The notes below the pieces were generated by a model. It saw only the letters and a program-made list of their open reading frames with translations, ran no database searches and was not told the origin of the DNA. Of a DNA stretch of 64,000 bases, positions 43,586 to 50,873 are shown one piece after another. This stretch comes from Couchioplanes azureus. Lineage in GTDB: Bacteria; Actinomycetota; Actinomycetes; Mycobacteriales; Micromonosporaceae. Numbering within the stretch: the stretch's first letter is position 1; each line of letters opens with the position of its first letter. A program made the position numbers and the translations under genes. The stretch covers positions 1,444,255-1,508,254 of the forward strand of contig NZ_BMQY01000001.1 in assembly GCF_014648355.1 (NCBI RefSeq), written 5' to 3'.

Positions 43586-44050
43586 TCAGCTGCAGGTCTG
43601 GTGCCAGCTGTGTCGGGCGACGTTGTTGTTCACGAGGGCGCCTCGGCCGTTCGTGCCGCCCAGGTTGAATCGCGGACCGTTCTCTCCGCCGCGGGCCATC
43701 TCGAACCATGCCGTCCCGACGTGCAGGCAGGCGTAGGCCGACGTGTTGGACGTGGTGTAGAAGAGCCGTACGGCGTGGCTGTAGCCGTTGTTGTGGATCG
43801 ACGACGCCTTGTTGCGCATGTTGCGGCCGGTGGTTGCGCCGTGCACTCCGCAGGTGGACCAGTCGCCATCGTTGCCCTGCCACATGCAGACCTGGCCGCC
43901 ACGGTTGTCTTGCTCCCAGGCGTACAGGTAGCCGTCGGGCGCGGCCATTGCCGGCGAGCTGGACACGGCGACCAGGGCGGTGGTGGCCACGGCTGCTGCG
44001 GCCAGGGTGCTGCCGAGCCGGGTCACGGCCTTCTTGGCGATGCCTTTCAT
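43586..44050 (-). CDS. secreted peptidase-inhibitor I36-like protein
   Basis: A 154-residue protein with a long signal peptide (about 1-37, TLAAAAVATTALVAVSSS, cleavage after AMA). The mature part has four cysteines (VCMW, STCG, YACL, QTCS) and the crystallin-like NKASSIHNNG motif typical of the I36 (SMPI) family of Streptomyces-type metalloprotease inhibitors. Whether it inhibits a protease is unproven. ATG 44050 has GAAGGGA upstream. It follows the lipoprotein gene by 29 bp and is probably co-transcribed with it. Confidence 0.75.
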   Translation of the reverse strand: MKGIAKKAVTRLGSTLAAAAVATTALVAVSSSPAMAAPDGYLYAWEQDNRGGQVCMWQGNDGDWSTCGVHGATTGRNMRNKASSIHNNGYSHAVRLFYTTSNTSAYACLHVGTAWFEMARGGENGPRFNLGGTNGRGALVNNNVARHSWHQTCS

Positions 44051-44079
44051 ATTTTTCCCTTCGTTGGTGTGGTGCTGGG

Positions 44080-45030
44080 TCAGCCCGCGGCCACGATGAC
44101 CCGGGCCCCGGGTAGTGCTTGTTGTTGCAGCCGTTGTCCGGCTGCGACGTCCGCCCGGTACTGCGCACGGAGCCGGGCGGCGTGCTCCTGGTCCACCTGA
44201 CGCGCCGTGGCCGCCAGGCCGGTCCGGTTCGCACAGGTCGCCTCCGCGACGGCCAGTGCGGTTTCCGCGGCTGGGGCGTCCGCCGGTCCGGACTGCTCCG
44301 GACCGACGTGGCGCACCAGCCGTGGGACGTTGTCGCGTGCCTGGGCCGGCGAGGCGTACGGGTGACCCCGCTCACGCATACAGCGGCTCCACCGCTGCAC
44401 CGCCTTGACGAAACGGGGGTCGGCCGTCACCGCGCCCTGCCGCAGCGGGACGAGCGCGGTCATCACCGCGTTGGCGCGGACCCAGGCCGGCAGGTCGCCG
44501 TAGAGCTCCCGCTGAGCGGCCGCCCGACAACCCCTGCTGCTGGTCACCGTGGTCGGGATGCCCGGGACATCGACCAGCAGGTCGCCGTTGCGGGCGTCTC
44601 CGTTGCGCGCCAGCTGTGCCTGGGCCCGCCGGGTCGCCGGCAGCGACTCGAAGTAGCGCTCGTTGGGGTCCTTCTCCAGAGCGAGTTCGTTCAGGCGGTA
44701 CAGCGTGCTTCCGTAGCCGTACTTCGCGGCCCAGCTGACGTCGTCCACGACGTAGGGAAAGTCCCGCATTTCCGGCACAGGCTTCCGAGGTACCAGGAAA
44801 TAATCGAATCCCTGCCCTCGCATGCAGTCCCGGATCCGCATCTGTTCCGCCCGGTAGAGGACCTCCGTCTCCTCCTGGGTCGTGTCGCGGGTCAACTCGA
44901 CCGTCTCTGGCGCCGGGATGGCGGCAGGCTTCGGTGGCGGCCCCCCGTCGGATCCGGTGCACGCCGACATCACCAGCTGAAGCGACGCCGCGATTACCGA
45001 TACAGGCCACCAACTTTTCTGCCGACGCAT
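44080..45030 (-). CDS. lipoprotein with conserved cysteines
   Basis: A 316-residue protein with a lipobox (LQLVMSACTGSDGG, Cys 24). The mature part is mostly helical and polar with four further cysteines in helices (RIRDCMRGQG, SSRGCRAAAQREL, RWSRCMRERGHPYA, EATCANRTGL), a pattern of a common but uncharacterised actinobacterial lipoprotein group. ATG 45030 is chosen because the signal sequence starts there. It precedes the I36-like secreted protein, so the two may work at the cell surface together; that is inference. Confidence 0.78.
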   Translation of the reverse strand: MRRQKSWWPVSVIAASLQLVMSACTGSDGGPPPKPAAIPAPETVELTRDTTQEETEVLYRAEQMRIRDCMRGQGFDYFLVPRKPVPEMRDFPYVVDDVSWAAKYGYGSTLYRLNELALEKDPNERYFESLPATRRAQAQLARNGDARNGDLLVDVPGIPTTVTSSRGCRAAAQRELYGDLPAWVRANAVMTALVPLRQGAVTADPRFVKAVQRWSRCMRERGHPYASPAQARDNVPRLVRHVGPEQSGPADAPAAETALAVAEATCANRTGLAATARQVDQEHAARLRAQYRADVAAGQRLQQQALPGARVIVAAG

Positions 45031-45268
45031 CTGTGAAACACCCCTCCCCCGCTGTCGCGGGCCGACCGCTCTGCCGGTACGCCGAGACAGTGCTGGTCGC
45101 CTCCACAGCGGGACAAGTGATCGCCGGGCGGCAGGGATGCTGGGATGCGAAGCGGCCCCTGAGCTGGGAAGTCGTGCGAAACGTGGGACGCTTCGCGGGA
45201 TGTCGCGCAGCCGGGGCGGCGACTGCGGCCGACTCGATCGGTGCACGAAGTGGACACGGCGGCGATGC

Positions 45269-45505
45269 CCCGGTCGCGATCGCGTCGAAGTGCTTCTCGA
45301 TCCGCCGCATCAGGTTGCCGAAGGCGGGGATGCGGCTGCGCCTGACGGCGGTGCACCAGCGCTTCGGATAGGCACGGGCGTTTGCCGTATCCGTGGTGCG
45401 GTAGAGGTCGCGCAGCTGTTCCTTGAGTTCCCAGGTGCGCCAGAGCCGGTAGCGGTGCCGGCCCAGCGCAGTCAGGATGCGCCGGTGCTGCGGTCGAGCA
45501 AGCGC
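45269..45505 (-). pseudogene. ISL3-family transposase remnant
   Basis: About 79 residues (RYRLWRTWELKEQLRDLYRT, then AYPKRWCTAVRRSRIPAFGN and LMRRIEKHFDAI) match the C-terminal part of ISL3 transposases, upstream of the usual LSNxRxEG block. Both the N-terminal DDE part and the final block are absent, and no terminal inverted repeats were found. It is therefore a fragment of an old insertion sequence, near tRNA-Gly. Confidence 0.75.
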
Positions 45506-45600
45506 AAGACCAGGCGGGTAGTCGAGGGCGAGCAGCCGGCCGCCGAGGCGAGCTAAAGGCACGCTAGTGGCATGCCAGCCTGTTTCAGCCCTCTAGAACG

Positions 45601-45644
45601 ACGGAAGCCCTGGCCGGACCATCGGTCCTGACCAGGGCTTCCGT
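45601..45644 (-). terminator. tRNA-Gly terminator
   Basis: A perfect 13-bp stem (45601-45613 with 45632-45644) with an inner GGACC/GGTCC stem, four bases beyond the tRNA 3' end on the minus strand. Confidence 0.85.
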
Positions 45645-45647
45645 GCG

Positions 45648-45721
45648 TGGAGCGGGTGACGGGAATCGAACCCGCACTGTCAGCTTGGGAAGCTGATGTT
45701 CTGCCATTGAACTACACCCGC
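45648..45721 (-). tRNA. tRNA-Gly (anticodon CCC), CCA encoded
   Basis: A 74-nt cloverleaf: acceptor GCGGGTG/CACCCGC, D arm GTTCAATGGCAGAAC, anticodon stem CAGCT/AGCTG with loop TTCCCAA (anticodon CCC), T arm GCGGGTTCGATTCCCGT, and discriminator T followed by an encoded CCA (45648-45650). Confidence 0.97.
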
Positions 45722-45772
45722 GAGCGGCCCCACTGTACCCGATTCGCGGGCGTTGTGGCGTAGCCGCCCTGG

Positions 45773-45863
45773 GTAGGCGCCGGCCGGACGTGGCGCGGCC
45801 CGGCTCCCTCCAGGCCCGGCAGCGCCCCGCGAACGCAGATCGCGGTGTCCGGCCGGCGCCTAC
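45773..45863. repeat. 16-bp perfect inverted repeat, 59 bp apart
   Basis: 45773-45788 and 45848-45863 are exact inverted copies (GTAGGCGCCGGCCGGA). The right copy reaches the stop of the PNPOx-like gene, so it may be that gene's terminator, or an element end. Confidence 0.7.
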
Positions 45864-46801
45864 GCACTGGTGGTGGCGTGGGCAAGATCCTGGAGGAAGA
45901 CGCCGGCAGTCTGCAGAGTGCCGCCCTTCTCGTGAGTGCGGGTCCGGTCCTCGCCGGTGCGAGCCTGGTCCTTGTCGGATAGGTCGGATAGAGCGGGGCG
46001 ATCCTCCTCGGACTCGGACGCGCGGGTCAGGCCCTTGTCGGGTGTGTGGGGCCGGCCGCTGCTGTGCGGGGCCGGGTGCGCCGGGCGGCCGAGGCCGGCC
46101 GGCACGGTCGGGACACCGGCGCGGAGGTGGAGTCTTGCCGGTTCGGCGTGGCGTGCGGCGGCCGCGGGCGGGCTCCCTGCCGTCGGTTGGGCACGGTGGG
46201 CGGTGGCCGCGGGCGGGCAGGGTGCGATATCGGCGTCGACTGGCGGCGGGGTGGGTGCCGGCTTCGCCGGGTCGATCGTGGGTGTCGTCAGCGTCGCCCT
46301 CGTGGTCGAGGTGCCGGAGGTCGCCGGGCCCGCGGCCAGCCACTTGAGGGTGATTGGCGGGTATCGAAGAGTTGTCGCCAGGGGTAGCGCGCCGGCGGGA
46401 CCGTGGCGGCGGAGCATCGCTGTCTCGATGGAGAGCTCGAACAGGCGCCAGTCGACGCGGGGTGAGGCGCGCAGGGCGTCGGCGAGGTGGTTGACCGTGG
46501 CCTGGTCGGTGACGAGGTGGGCGCGACCGGTCAGGTACGCCTCGTCGTCGCTGTCCTCCGGTGGGTAGGAGTGGAGGGCGTATCGGCCGTCGCGTTCCAG
46601 GTCGTGGCGTTTCGGCGAGTCGACGATGAAGCAGTAGAGGCCCTCGTCGGTGAGCACCGGCGAGACCGGGTGCACGCGGGGGCCGCCGTCGGGGCGGACG
46701 GTGGCGAGGTAGCCCATGCCCGGGCCGTACTGCTGGAACAGCGCACGGATGGCCGCGGCGAGGTCGGGCTCGGCGGCGGCGAATTCGGACCAGGAAGCCA
46801 T
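45860..46801 (-). CDS. PNPOx-like FMN-binding protein with long disordered tail
   Basis: A 313-residue protein. Residues 1-165 form the pyridoxamine-phosphate-oxidase-like split barrel (YLATVRPDGGPRVHPVSPVL, FIVDSPKRHDLERDGRYALH, AYLTGRAHLVTD). The remaining 150 residues are Pro/Ala/Thr-rich, then polar (RASESEEDRPALSDLSDKDQ), which is unusual for this family. Role may be FMN- or F420-dependent oxidoreduction; not assignable. ATG 46801 has no ribosome-binding site but TATGAT exactly at -12 to -7, so it is probably leaderless. Divergent from dcd. Confidence 0.8.
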   Translation of the reverse strand: MASWSEFAAAEPDLAAAIRALFQQYGPGMGYLATVRPDGGPRVHPVSPVLTDEGLYCFIVDSPKRHDLERDGRYALHSYPPEDSDDEAYLTGRAHLVTDQATVNHLADALRASPRVDWRLFELSIETAMLRRHGPAGALPLATTLRYPPITLKWLAAGPATSGTSTTRATLTTPTIDPAKPAPTPPPVDADIAPCPPAATAHRAQPTAGSPPAAAARHAEPARLHLRAGVPTVPAGLGRPAHPAPHSSGRPHTPDKGLTRASESEEDRPALSDLSDKDQARTGEDRTRTHEKGGTLQTAGVFLQDLAHATTSA

Positions 46802-46876
46802 GGCAACATCATATAGAACATATGTACGAGACGACCACTCGCCGCGCCGGAGAGTGCAGGTCGGTATGGTGTGCCG
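46802..46876. promoter_or_regulatory. divergent leaderless promoters, PNPOx-like gene / dcd
   Basis: TATGAT (minus strand, 46808-46813) lies at -12 to -7 of the PNPOx-like gene, and TATGGT (plus strand, 46865-46870) at -12 to -7 of dcd. The inverted repeat CATAT-N5-ATATG (46811-46825) overlaps the first and is a possible operator. Confidence 0.65.
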
Positions 46877-47455
46877 ATGCTGCTCTCCGACCGTGACCTG
46901 GTGTCCGAGATCAAGTCGGGCAACCTCGCACTCGAGCCCTTCGAGCCGGAGCTGATGCAGCCGTCCAGCATCGACGTGCGGCTGGACCGCTACTTCCGGG
47001 TGTTCAACAACCACCTCTACACCCACATCGACCCGGCCGAGCGGCAGGACGACCTCACCGCCGAGGTCGAGGTCGGCGACGGCGAGCCGTTCGTGCTGCA
47101 CCCCGGCGAGTTCGTGCTCGCGTCGACGCTCGAGGTGATCACCCTCGGCGACCAGCTCGCGGGCCGGCTGGAGGGCAAGAGCAGCCTGGGACGGCTCGGC
47201 CTGCTGACGCATTCGACGGCCGGCTTCATCGACCCGGGGTTCTCGGGGCACGTCACCCTGGAGCTGTCCAATGTGGCCAACCTGCCGATCAAGCTGTGGC
47301 CGGGCATGAAGATCGGTCAGCTCTGCATCTTCCGCCTGTCCAGCCCGGCGGAGCACCCGTACGGCTCCGCGGTCTACGGCTCCCGCTACCAGGGCCAGCG
47401 CGGGCCCACGCCCAGCCGCAGTTCGTACAACTTCCGCATCTGGCCGACCACCTGA
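46877..47455 (+). CDS. dcd: dCTP deaminase (bifunctional dCTP deaminase/dUTPase type)
   Basis: A 192-residue trimeric-type enzyme. [56 protein letters not shown] and [20 protein letters not shown] are highly conserved. The HSTAGF version matches mycobacterial Dcd-Dut, which converts dCTP straight to dUMP. ATG 46877 is preferred to GTG 46871 because TATGGT is at -12 to -7 and family members start MLLSDRD. Confidence 0.95.
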   Translation: MLLSDRDLVSEIKSGNLALEPFEPELMQPSSIDVRLDRYFRVFNNHLYTHIDPAERQDDLTAEVEVGDGEPFVLHPGEFVLASTLEVITLGDQLAGRLEGKSSLGRLGLLTHSTAGFIDPGFSGHVTLELSNVANLPIKLWPGMKIGQLCIFRLSSPAEHPYGSAVYGSRYQGQRGPTPSRSSYNFRIWPTT

Positions 47456-47472
47456 CGCCGAGGGAGACCGTG

Positions 47473-47760
47473 ATGTACCTGATGATCTCCACGTACCTCG
47501 CCCCGCTCGACGAGGTGGACCGGGCCCGCGACGACCATCTGGCGTTCCTGGCGGGCCTGGAGGGTCGGGGCCTGGCGGTGTCGGCGGGCCGGCGGAATCC
47601 CCCGGTCGGCGGCATCGTGCTGCTCGCCGTGGACACCGAGGCCGAGGCCCGCGAGCTGATGGCCGACGACCCGTACGTGCAGCGCGGCCTGGCCGAGTAC
47701 GCCGCGGAGGGATGGACGCCCGCCCGCGGGGTCCTGGCCGACTGGCGTCGTCCCGCCTGA
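47473..47760 (+). CDS. YciI-family protein
   Basis: A 95-residue ferredoxin-fold protein: MYLMISTYLAPLDEVDRARD, HLAFLAGLEGRG, GGIVLLAVDTEAEARELM and DPYVQRGLAEYAA are YCII-like, with the conserved histidine (HLAFL) in place. Catalytic role in the family is mostly unknown. ATG 47473 (or GTG 47470) has GAGGGAGA six bases upstream. It is 17 bp downstream of dcd, probably the same transcript. Confidence 0.88.
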   Translation: MYLMISTYLAPLDEVDRARDDHLAFLAGLEGRGLAVSAGRRNPPVGGIVLLAVDTEAEARELMADDPYVQRGLAEYAAEGWTPARGVLADWRRPA

Positions 47761-47816
47761 TCCTCCTGCCCGGTCGGCCGAGGGTGAGCCGTGCGCTGAC
47801 CTCGTACGATGACGAA

Positions 47817-47981
47817 ATGTTGATCGCCCTGGTCGTCGCAGTCGTGGTTCTCAGCGCGGCATTGTTGATGGTCGTGCGGCGCCGCAGCTCCGCCCCCAGC
47901 CAGGTGCGCGGAGGCGCCGGTCCGGACAGCCGCACGGCCGGGTTCGGGCACTACGACGGCGGGACGAACGGCACCTACTGA
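47817..47981 (+). CDS. small single-pass membrane protein
   Basis: A 54-residue protein. Nearly the whole N-terminal half is a membrane helix (LIALVVAVVVLSAALLMVV), then a basic RRRSS and a polar tail with DSRTAGFGHYDGG. ATG 47817 has TACGAT exactly at -12 to -7, a strong leaderless signature. The frame extends up to 47712, but that part lacks sense. A truncated relative follows at 48012. Function unknown. Confidence 0.75.
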   Translation: MLIALVVAVVVLSAALLMVVRRRSSAPSQVRGGAGPDSRTAGFGHYDGGTNGTY

Positions 47982-48011
47982 GGTGCACTGACCAGGCCCA
48001 TGCTGAGGCTC

Positions 48012-48107
48012 ATGTTGATTGCCTCGCTCGTGCAGCGGCGCAGCGGGCGCGTCCCCGGCCTGGACAGCCGGATGGTGGGCCTGAAGCACTGCGACGACAC
48101 CGTCTGA
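48012..48107 (+). pseudogene. truncated paralogue of the small membrane protein
   Basis: A 31-residue frame (or 35 from ATG 48000) reads MLIASLVQRRSGRVPG then LDSRMVGLKHCDDTV. It aligns with the preceding gene: MLIA, then xxRRxS, then G-x-DSRxxGxxHxD, with the membrane helix deleted. It looks like a tandem copy that lost its middle. Whether it is translated is unknown. Confidence 0.5.
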
Positions 48108-48114
48108 GCGCAGC

Positions 48115-48429
48115 TCAGGCGCGGCGGGAGTGGAACTTGCCCACCTCGCCGACGATGGTGTTGATCAGCAGTGTGTTGAGCAGGACGCCGGCCGCCACGC
48201 TCAGCCACAGCATCGCGACGGCGAGCCAGCCCTCGCCGAGCAGGGCGATCGGCGCGAAGATCACGGAGACCGGAGCGGTCAGTCCGATGAGGTACACCGC
48301 CGCGAAGGACGGTTCGTGGCCGCCGGTGGCGAGGTTGGCGCCGAGCAGGACGACCGCGGCCGTCGCGACGGCGAACAGATAGCCCCGGGTGACCCAGTTG
48401 CCGAAGAAGAATCTGGTCATGCGGACCAT
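48115..48429 (-). CDS. small membrane protein, three TM helices
   Basis: A 104-residue protein with three hydrophobic segments (about 17-35, 43-62, 67-90). Start ATG 48429 or 48420; neither has a good ribosome-binding site. Basic ends. No family assigned. It lies between the small membrane proteins on the plus strand and the phosphoribosyltransferase on the minus strand. Confidence 0.7.
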   Translation of the reverse strand: MVRMTRFFFGNWVTRGYLFAVATAAVVLLGANLATGGHEPSFAAVYLIGLTAPVSVIFAPIALLGEGWLAVAMLWLSVAAGVLLNTLLINTIVGEVGKFHSRRA

Positions 48430-48468
48430 CCTGGTGAGCCGCGTACGCCCGTTCCTGAGTAGCGCTAC

Positions 48469-49035
48469 CTAGCCTCCACCCGGTGAGCTGCTCAGATCGA
48501 CGCCGGTGAGCAGACCGCGGATGCCGAGCTCGGCGGCGACCGGCGGCGGGCACTCGTCCACGATCACGGCCGTGCCGACCACGGTCGCGCCCAGGGTGGA
48601 CGCGAGGGCGTGCAGTCCCCGCGCCTGGGATCCGGTCACGGCCCAGTCGTCGACCACGAGGACCCGGTCGCCCGGGCCGATCAGGCGGGTGCGTACGCCG
48701 AGGTGCTGGGCGTCGCCGCGGTGGTCGGCCGACACCTGGGCCCAGGTCATGGGCTCGGCGATGGGCCGGCGGGCGCCGGCGCGGTACGCCTCGACGAAGC
48801 CGACCCCGAGCGCGCGTGCGACGAGCGGGCCGAGCAGGAAGCCGGTCACCTCGGGCGACACCACGACGGTCGGCCGGGCGTCCGGGAAGAGGCCCGCCAG
48901 GCCCGCGCCGAGGCCGTCGAGGATGCGGGCGTCGCGCCACCAGCCCGAGCGGTCGCTGACGAGCAGGCCGCTGCCCGGCTCGGGCTCCGTCCAGCGGAAT
49001 CCGGCACGCAGAAGATCACGCAGGTCCGATGCCAC
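48469..49035 (-). CDS. phosphoribosyltransferase-family protein
   Basis: A 188-residue type I PRTase. The PRPP loop is DRVLVVDDWAVTGSQ (about 123-137), preceded by VVVSPEVTGFLLGPLVARAL. This matches the adenine/orotate-PRTase-like group; the base is not identifiable. GTG 49035 is chosen; CACCAT at -12 to -7 weakly supports leaderless initiation. Divergent from the SpoIIE phosphatase. Confidence 0.85.
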   Translation of the reverse strand: MASDLRDLLRAGFRWTEPEPGSGLLVSDRSGWWRDARILDGLGAGLAGLFPDARPTVVVSPEVTGFLLGPLVARALGVGFVEAYRAGARRPIAEPMTWAQVSADHRGDAQHLGVRTRLIGPGDRVLVVDDWAVTGSQARGLHALASTLGATVVGTAVIVDECPPPVAAELGIRGLLTGVDLSSSPGGG

Positions 49036-49136
49036 GCGGACATGGTGTCACCGCGGTGCGCCGGCCGGACCACCGAGTGGACAGAACCCGGTCAGACTAG
49101 GGGTCAACTTGATGCAGCCGCCGGTCTGGATCAGGC

Positions 49137-50264
49137 ATGCTGTTCGGCGTACCCATGCCTAAGTTGCCGTCGGGCCGTCGCCCGCTCAGTCCCGGATCCC
49201 GCGCCGGTCTCGGCGCGGCCCTCGTGCTGCTCGCCGCGGTGTCGGGGTTGGAACTGGCGGACGGCAAGGAGGCCAATTTCGTCGGACTCTTCGCGGCGGT
49301 GCCGTTCCTCGCGGCCGTCTTCGCGTACTGGCGGGCGGTGCTCGCGGTGGGCGGCCTCGCCACCGTCGCCGGCCTGATCTTCGCGACCGCGAACGGCTCG
49401 TTCGGCTCGGTCGGCATGATCAACGTGCTCGGGCTGGTGCTGGCCACCGGCATCGCCGCCACGGTGGCGACCATCCGGCAGCGGCAGGCCGCCCGGATCG
49501 CCGAGCTGCTGCGGCTGGCCGCGGTGGCCCAGCAGGCGGTGCTGCGCCCACTGGGTCCGAAGGTCGGCGCGCTGGCGGTCGCGGGCCGCTACATCTCGGC
49601 GTCGGCCGCCGCGGACATCGGTGGAGATCTCTACGAGGCCCTCGACACACCGTACGGGGTCCGCATCATCATCGGCGACGTCCGGGGCAAGGGCCTCGAC
49701 GCGGTACGGCTCGCCAGCATCGTCCTGGGTTCGTACCGGCACGTCGCGTACGAGCGGGCCGACCTGCGTGCCATCGTCACCGACCTGGACCGGGCGGTGG
49801 CCCGCAGCGTCGGCGACGAGGACTTCGTGACCGCCGCCCTGGTCGAGGAGCGCGGCGGCACGCTGACCATCGTCAACTGTGGACACCCGGCCCCGTTGCT
49901 CCTGCGCCGCGGGCAGGTCATCGCCCTCGAGCCGCCGGCGCCCGCACCCCCGCTGGGTTTCATGCCGGTCGCTCAGCCCCGGGTGGAGCGCCTGGAGCCG
50001 GGTGACCGGTTGCTGCTTTTCACCGACGGCCTGGGCGAGGCCCGCCGCGACGGTGAGTTCTTCCCGACGGCCGACCGGGCCTGGCGGCTGCTGGGGCACG
50101 GTACGGTCGGCGACGGCCTGGCCTCGCTGGAGACCGCCCTCGTCGACTGGGTGCACGGGCAGCTGGACGACGACATCGCCCTGGTGCTGCTCGAGTACGC
50201 CGGTTCCGACGGCGGGCCGGCCGTACCGATGCCCAGCTGGGAGGTGGGCGCGGCCGGCAGCTAG
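49137..50264 (+). CDS. membrane-bound SpoIIE-type PP2C phosphatase
   Basis: A 375-residue protein. Three or four membrane helices cover about 18-115 (GLGAALVLLAAVSG; FVGLFAAVPFLAAVFAYW; INVLGLVLATGIAATVA). The SpoIIE domain follows (about 140-360), with ASAAADIGGDLYEALDTPYG, IGDVRGKGLDAV, NCGHPAPLLL, LLLFTDGLGEAR and DDIALVLLEY. Such phosphatases act on anti-sigma-factor antagonists. ATG 49137 is used; ATG 49155 is an alternative. No partner anti-sigma gene is nearby. Confidence 0.9.
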   Translation: MLFGVPMPKLPSGRRPLSPGSRAGLGAALVLLAAVSGLELADGKEANFVGLFAAVPFLAAVFAYWRAVLAVGGLATVAGLIFATANGSFGSVGMINVLGLVLATGIAATVATIRQRQAARIAELLRLAAVAQQAVLRPLGPKVGALAVAGRYISASAAADIGGDLYEALDTPYGVRIIIGDVRGKGLDAVRLASIVLGSYRHVAYERADLRAIVTDLDRAVARSVGDEDFVTAALVEERGGTLTIVNCGHPAPLLLRRGQVIALEPPAPAPPLGFMPVAQPRVERLEPGDRLLLFTDGLGEARRDGEFFPTADRAWRLLGHGTVGDGLASLETALVDWVHGQLDDDIALVLLEYAGSDGGPAVPMPSWEVGAAGS

Positions 50265-50278
50265 CCGGCCCGCGACGC

Positions 50279-50581
50279 CTACTTGCCGGAGGTTTCCTCG
50301 ACGCGTGCCGGCGGCGTGGCGGCCGGCTTCGCGTCGGCGTCGCTCGCGGGGCTCGCCGGGCTCACCGGGCCGGGAACCACCGGGCTCACCGGGCCGGGAA
50401 TCGCCGGGCTGACCTGGCCGGGAGCCGCGGGGCCGGGAGTCGCCGGGCGCAGCGGGCCGGGAATGACCGCGACCGCCGCGCGGGCGGGGACCGGCTCGGG
50501 CTGCCGGTGCCGTCCGACGTAGTGGCGGGGCTGGTCGGCCTGGCGCGGCTCGGGAATAAGGCTCTTGATCGTGGTGAACAT
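50279..50581 (-). CDS. small Pro/Ala-rich repeat protein
   Basis: A 100-residue protein. The first 40 residues (MFTTIKSLIPEPRQADQPRH, then YVGRHRQPEPVPARAAVAVI) are polar, then a PGPVSP-type repeat region and an acidic end. ATG 50581 has GGGGAGG four bases upstream, which supports expression. No membrane segment. Function unknown. Confidence 0.65.
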   Translation of the reverse strand: MFTTIKSLIPEPRQADQPRHYVGRHRQPEPVPARAAVAVIPGPLRPATPGPAAPGQVSPAIPGPVSPVVPGPVSPASPASDADAKPAATPPARVEETSGK

Positions 50582-50829
50582 TAAGACCTCCCCGGGTCTG
50601 TGTACGTCCTGCGCGTACACCGGGAGCAACGACGCGGCGCAGGCGTCGATACGTCCCTGTGATGCCACGGCCTGCCAAATGCCCGAACGGCTGTCAGCCC
50701 TGCCACCCGATCGGAGACGTTTGACCCCCAAGTCGACGGACAGGGAGCCGGTCAGCTCATTCCGGGCCCTCGTCACCCGATTGATCGGCAGTGACTTGTC
50801 GGAGCTACCGATGGGTAATACAGTGGTGG

Positions 50830-50844
50830 TTACTGACGGGTAAC
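50830..50844. promoter_or_regulatory. operator-like element upstream of fadE5
   Basis: TTACTGACGGGTAAC, an imperfect inverted repeat, lies 29 bases before the fadE5 start. It shares the frame TTAC-N3-CGGGTAAC with the etfD palindrome. A further half site GGGTAAT is at 50813-50819. Confidence 0.6.
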
Positions 50845-50873
50845 TCGCGTCCGGAGAGCGGGGCCAAGAACAC

